Shown here: positions 63,039-64,000 of the stretch, one piece after another
Layout of the letters: every line of letters begins with the position of its first letter
Numbering within the stretch: position 1 is the first letter of the stretch
Assembly (NCBI RefSeq): GCF_900119495.1
Contig: NZ_LT632435.1
Location: 884,736 to 948,735 of the forward strand
Direction: 5' to 3'
Source: Arcanobacterium urinimassiliense
Lineage (GTDB): Bacteria; Actinomycetota; Actinomycetes; Actinomycetales; Actinomycetaceae
DNA length: 64,000 bases
Program-made: the position numbers and the translations under genes
Notes under the pieces: model-generated
Told to the model about the DNA's origin: nothing
The model's database searches: none
The model's input: the letters and a program-made list of their open reading frames with translations, nothing else

Positions 63039-64000
63039 GTGCATGAAACTATTCATATTCAGGGAGCCCGAGAGCATAATCTAAAAAATATCACGGTAGA
63101 TATACCGCGCGATAAGCTAATCGTATTTACGGGGCTCTCTGGATCGGGGAAATCTTCGCTCGCTTTTGACACTATTTTCGCCGAAGGCCAGCGCCGCTAT
63201 GTAGAATCCCTCAGTTCCTACGCCCGCCAGTTCCTCGGGCAGATGGATAAGCCAGATATTGATTTTATCGAGGGGCTTTCTCCTGCTGTTTCTATCGATC
63301 AACGTTCCACGAGCCGCAATCCGCGCTCTACGGTGGGGACGATTACCGAAATTTATGATTATTTGCGTTTGCTTTACGCGCGAGCTGGTACCCAGTTCTG
63401 CCCGCAATGTGGGGAGAAAGTGACGGCGCAAAGTGCCGAACAAATCGTAAATTCTCTTTTAGAGTATCCCGAAGGCACGCGCGTACAGATCCTCGCTCCC
63501 GTAGTAAAAGGGCGAAAAGGCCAGCATTTAGATTTAATAAAAGATTTAAGTGGCGAAGGATTTTCCCGCTTGCGGGTGGATGGCGAAATTTGGCGAATTA
63601 ACGAAGTGCCGCCGTTAGCCAAGACGAAAAAGCACAGCATTGAAATAGTGGTAGATAGATTGGCGCTCAAAGCAGGTATTCGTACTCGTCTCACTGATTC
63701 AGTAGAAACAGCGTTGCGCCGAGCAGGTGGTACTTTAATAGCTGATTTTGTAGATTTACCAGCTGCGGATAAAAAACGGAGCCGTACTTTTTCTGAACAG
63801 CGTTCTTGCCCGCAGGGGCACATTCTAGAGTTAGAGGAAATCGAGCCTCGCACTTTTTCTTTTAATGCTCCTTACGGGGCGTGCCCAGAGTGCTCTGGTA
63901 TTGGCTCTAATTTGCAGGTATCGCCGGATTTAGTGGTCCCTGATGAGGATTTAAGCATTCGGGAAGGGGCAATTGTGCCTTGGGCAGTTACTGCTTCTGC
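63039..64000 (+). CDS. uvrA: UvrA, excinuclease subunit A, 5' part
   Basis: The N-terminal 320 codons of the damage-sensing ATPase, running off the window end. [20 protein letters not shown] opens the protein. Walker A is [20 protein letters not shown]. The first zinc module begins with CPQCGEKV and later has [12 protein letters not shown]. The start is GTG 63039 ([14 protein letters not shown]); no strong ribosome site is visible, only AAGCTGAAG at 63028-63036. UvrB lies 2 kb upstream, separated by the terC module. Confidence 0.95.
   Translation, partial: MHETIHIQGAREHNLKNITVDIPRDKLIVFTGLSGSGKSSLAFDTIFAEGQRRYVESLSSYARQFLGQMDKPDIDFIEGLSPAVSIDQRSTSRNPRSTVGTITEIYDYLRLLYARAGTQFCPQCGEKVTAQSAEQIVNSLLEYPEGTRVQILAPVVKGRKGQHLDLIKDLSGEGFSRLRVDGEIWRINEVPPLAKTKKHSIEIVVDRLALKAGIRTRLTDSVETALRRAGGTLIADFVDLPAADKKRSRTFSEQRSCPQGHILELEEIEPRTFSFNAPYGACPECSGIGSNLQVSPDLVVPDEDLSIREGAIVPWAVTAS

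Noticed and set aside
62854-63084. Open frame that ends inside uvrA
   Set aside because: It is out of frame with the clear UvrA N-terminus and overlaps the YciI gene on the other strand.

Overview
This window is a compact chromosomal segment of an actinobacterium. The mycobacterial-type gene neighbourhoods (tlyA-nadK-recN-steA-steB; sufR-B-D-C-S-U-T; dop-pup-pafA; uppP-mshC; hisF-hisI-lgt-pyk; pdtaR-polA-rpsA-coaE-uvrB-uvrA), the mycothiol ligase, pupylation and an ANTAR regulator place it there. The moderate, rather A/T-tolerant base composition, the short intergenic gaps, the frequent GTG starts, the two sortase-type surface proteins and the absence of proteasome genes suggest an Actinomycetaceae-like organism living on a host. 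The family assignment is an inference; the phylum is close to certain. I see no phage, transposase, CRISPR array or obvious genomic island.

Layout. 1-800: the 3' end of a 23S rRNA, a 5S rRNA and two terminators close an rRNA operon. 0.9-4.8 kb: an orphan SpaA-type LPXTG surface protein and a BrnQ branched-chain amino acid carrier. 4.9-16.7 kb: a long, tightly overlapping operon corresponding to M. tuberculosis Rv1691-Rv1700. It holds a TPR protein with highly charged tails, a HAD phosphatase, a 51-residue protein, TlyA, NadK, RecN, SteA, SteB/MctB, a MraY-like membrane protein, a MurJ-type flippase and an ADP-ribose pyrophosphatase. It mixes cell-envelope and septation genes with NAD and DNA-repair genes. 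16.7-25 kb: the complete SUF iron-sulphur assembly operon with its repressor and a Rieske ferredoxin, then an ABC-F protein. 25-32 kb: serB, glgC divergent from glgA/glgM, two RNA methyltransferases, an XRE regulator, an unknown helical protein, tRNA-Leu(GAG) and a MazG-like pyrophosphohydrolase.

32-39 kb is the most accessory-looking stretch. It holds a second LPXTG protein, an alanine/sodium symporter, a MutT-type Nudix, a YeiH transporter, an exported HNH nuclease and a poly-Asp protein. 39-49 kb: an aldo/keto reductase-like protein with a damaged active site, UppP, MshC (mycothiol), a HAD phosphatase, a RecB-type nuclease, TrmI, and then Dop-Pup-PafA and an FKBP-like protein. The Mpa/ARC ATPase and 20S proteasome genes that usually sit in this neighbourhood are not in the window. 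An 8-bp tandem repeat lies directly before pup. 49-64 kb: hisF, hisI, lgt, pyk, tRNA-Leu(CAA), pdtaR, polA, rpsA, coaE, uvrB, a yybP-ykoY (manganese) riboswitch driving a TerC transporter, a YciI protein and the 5' part of uvrA.

The points most worth following are the tandem octamer in front of pup, the pupylation cassette without a proteasome, the manganese riboswitch with a readable expression platform, the active-site loss in the aldo/keto reductase, the MraY-like protein inside the septation/flippase operon, and the nuclease/poly-Asp gene pair. I found no clear example of a wholly new multi-gene defence or mobile system.
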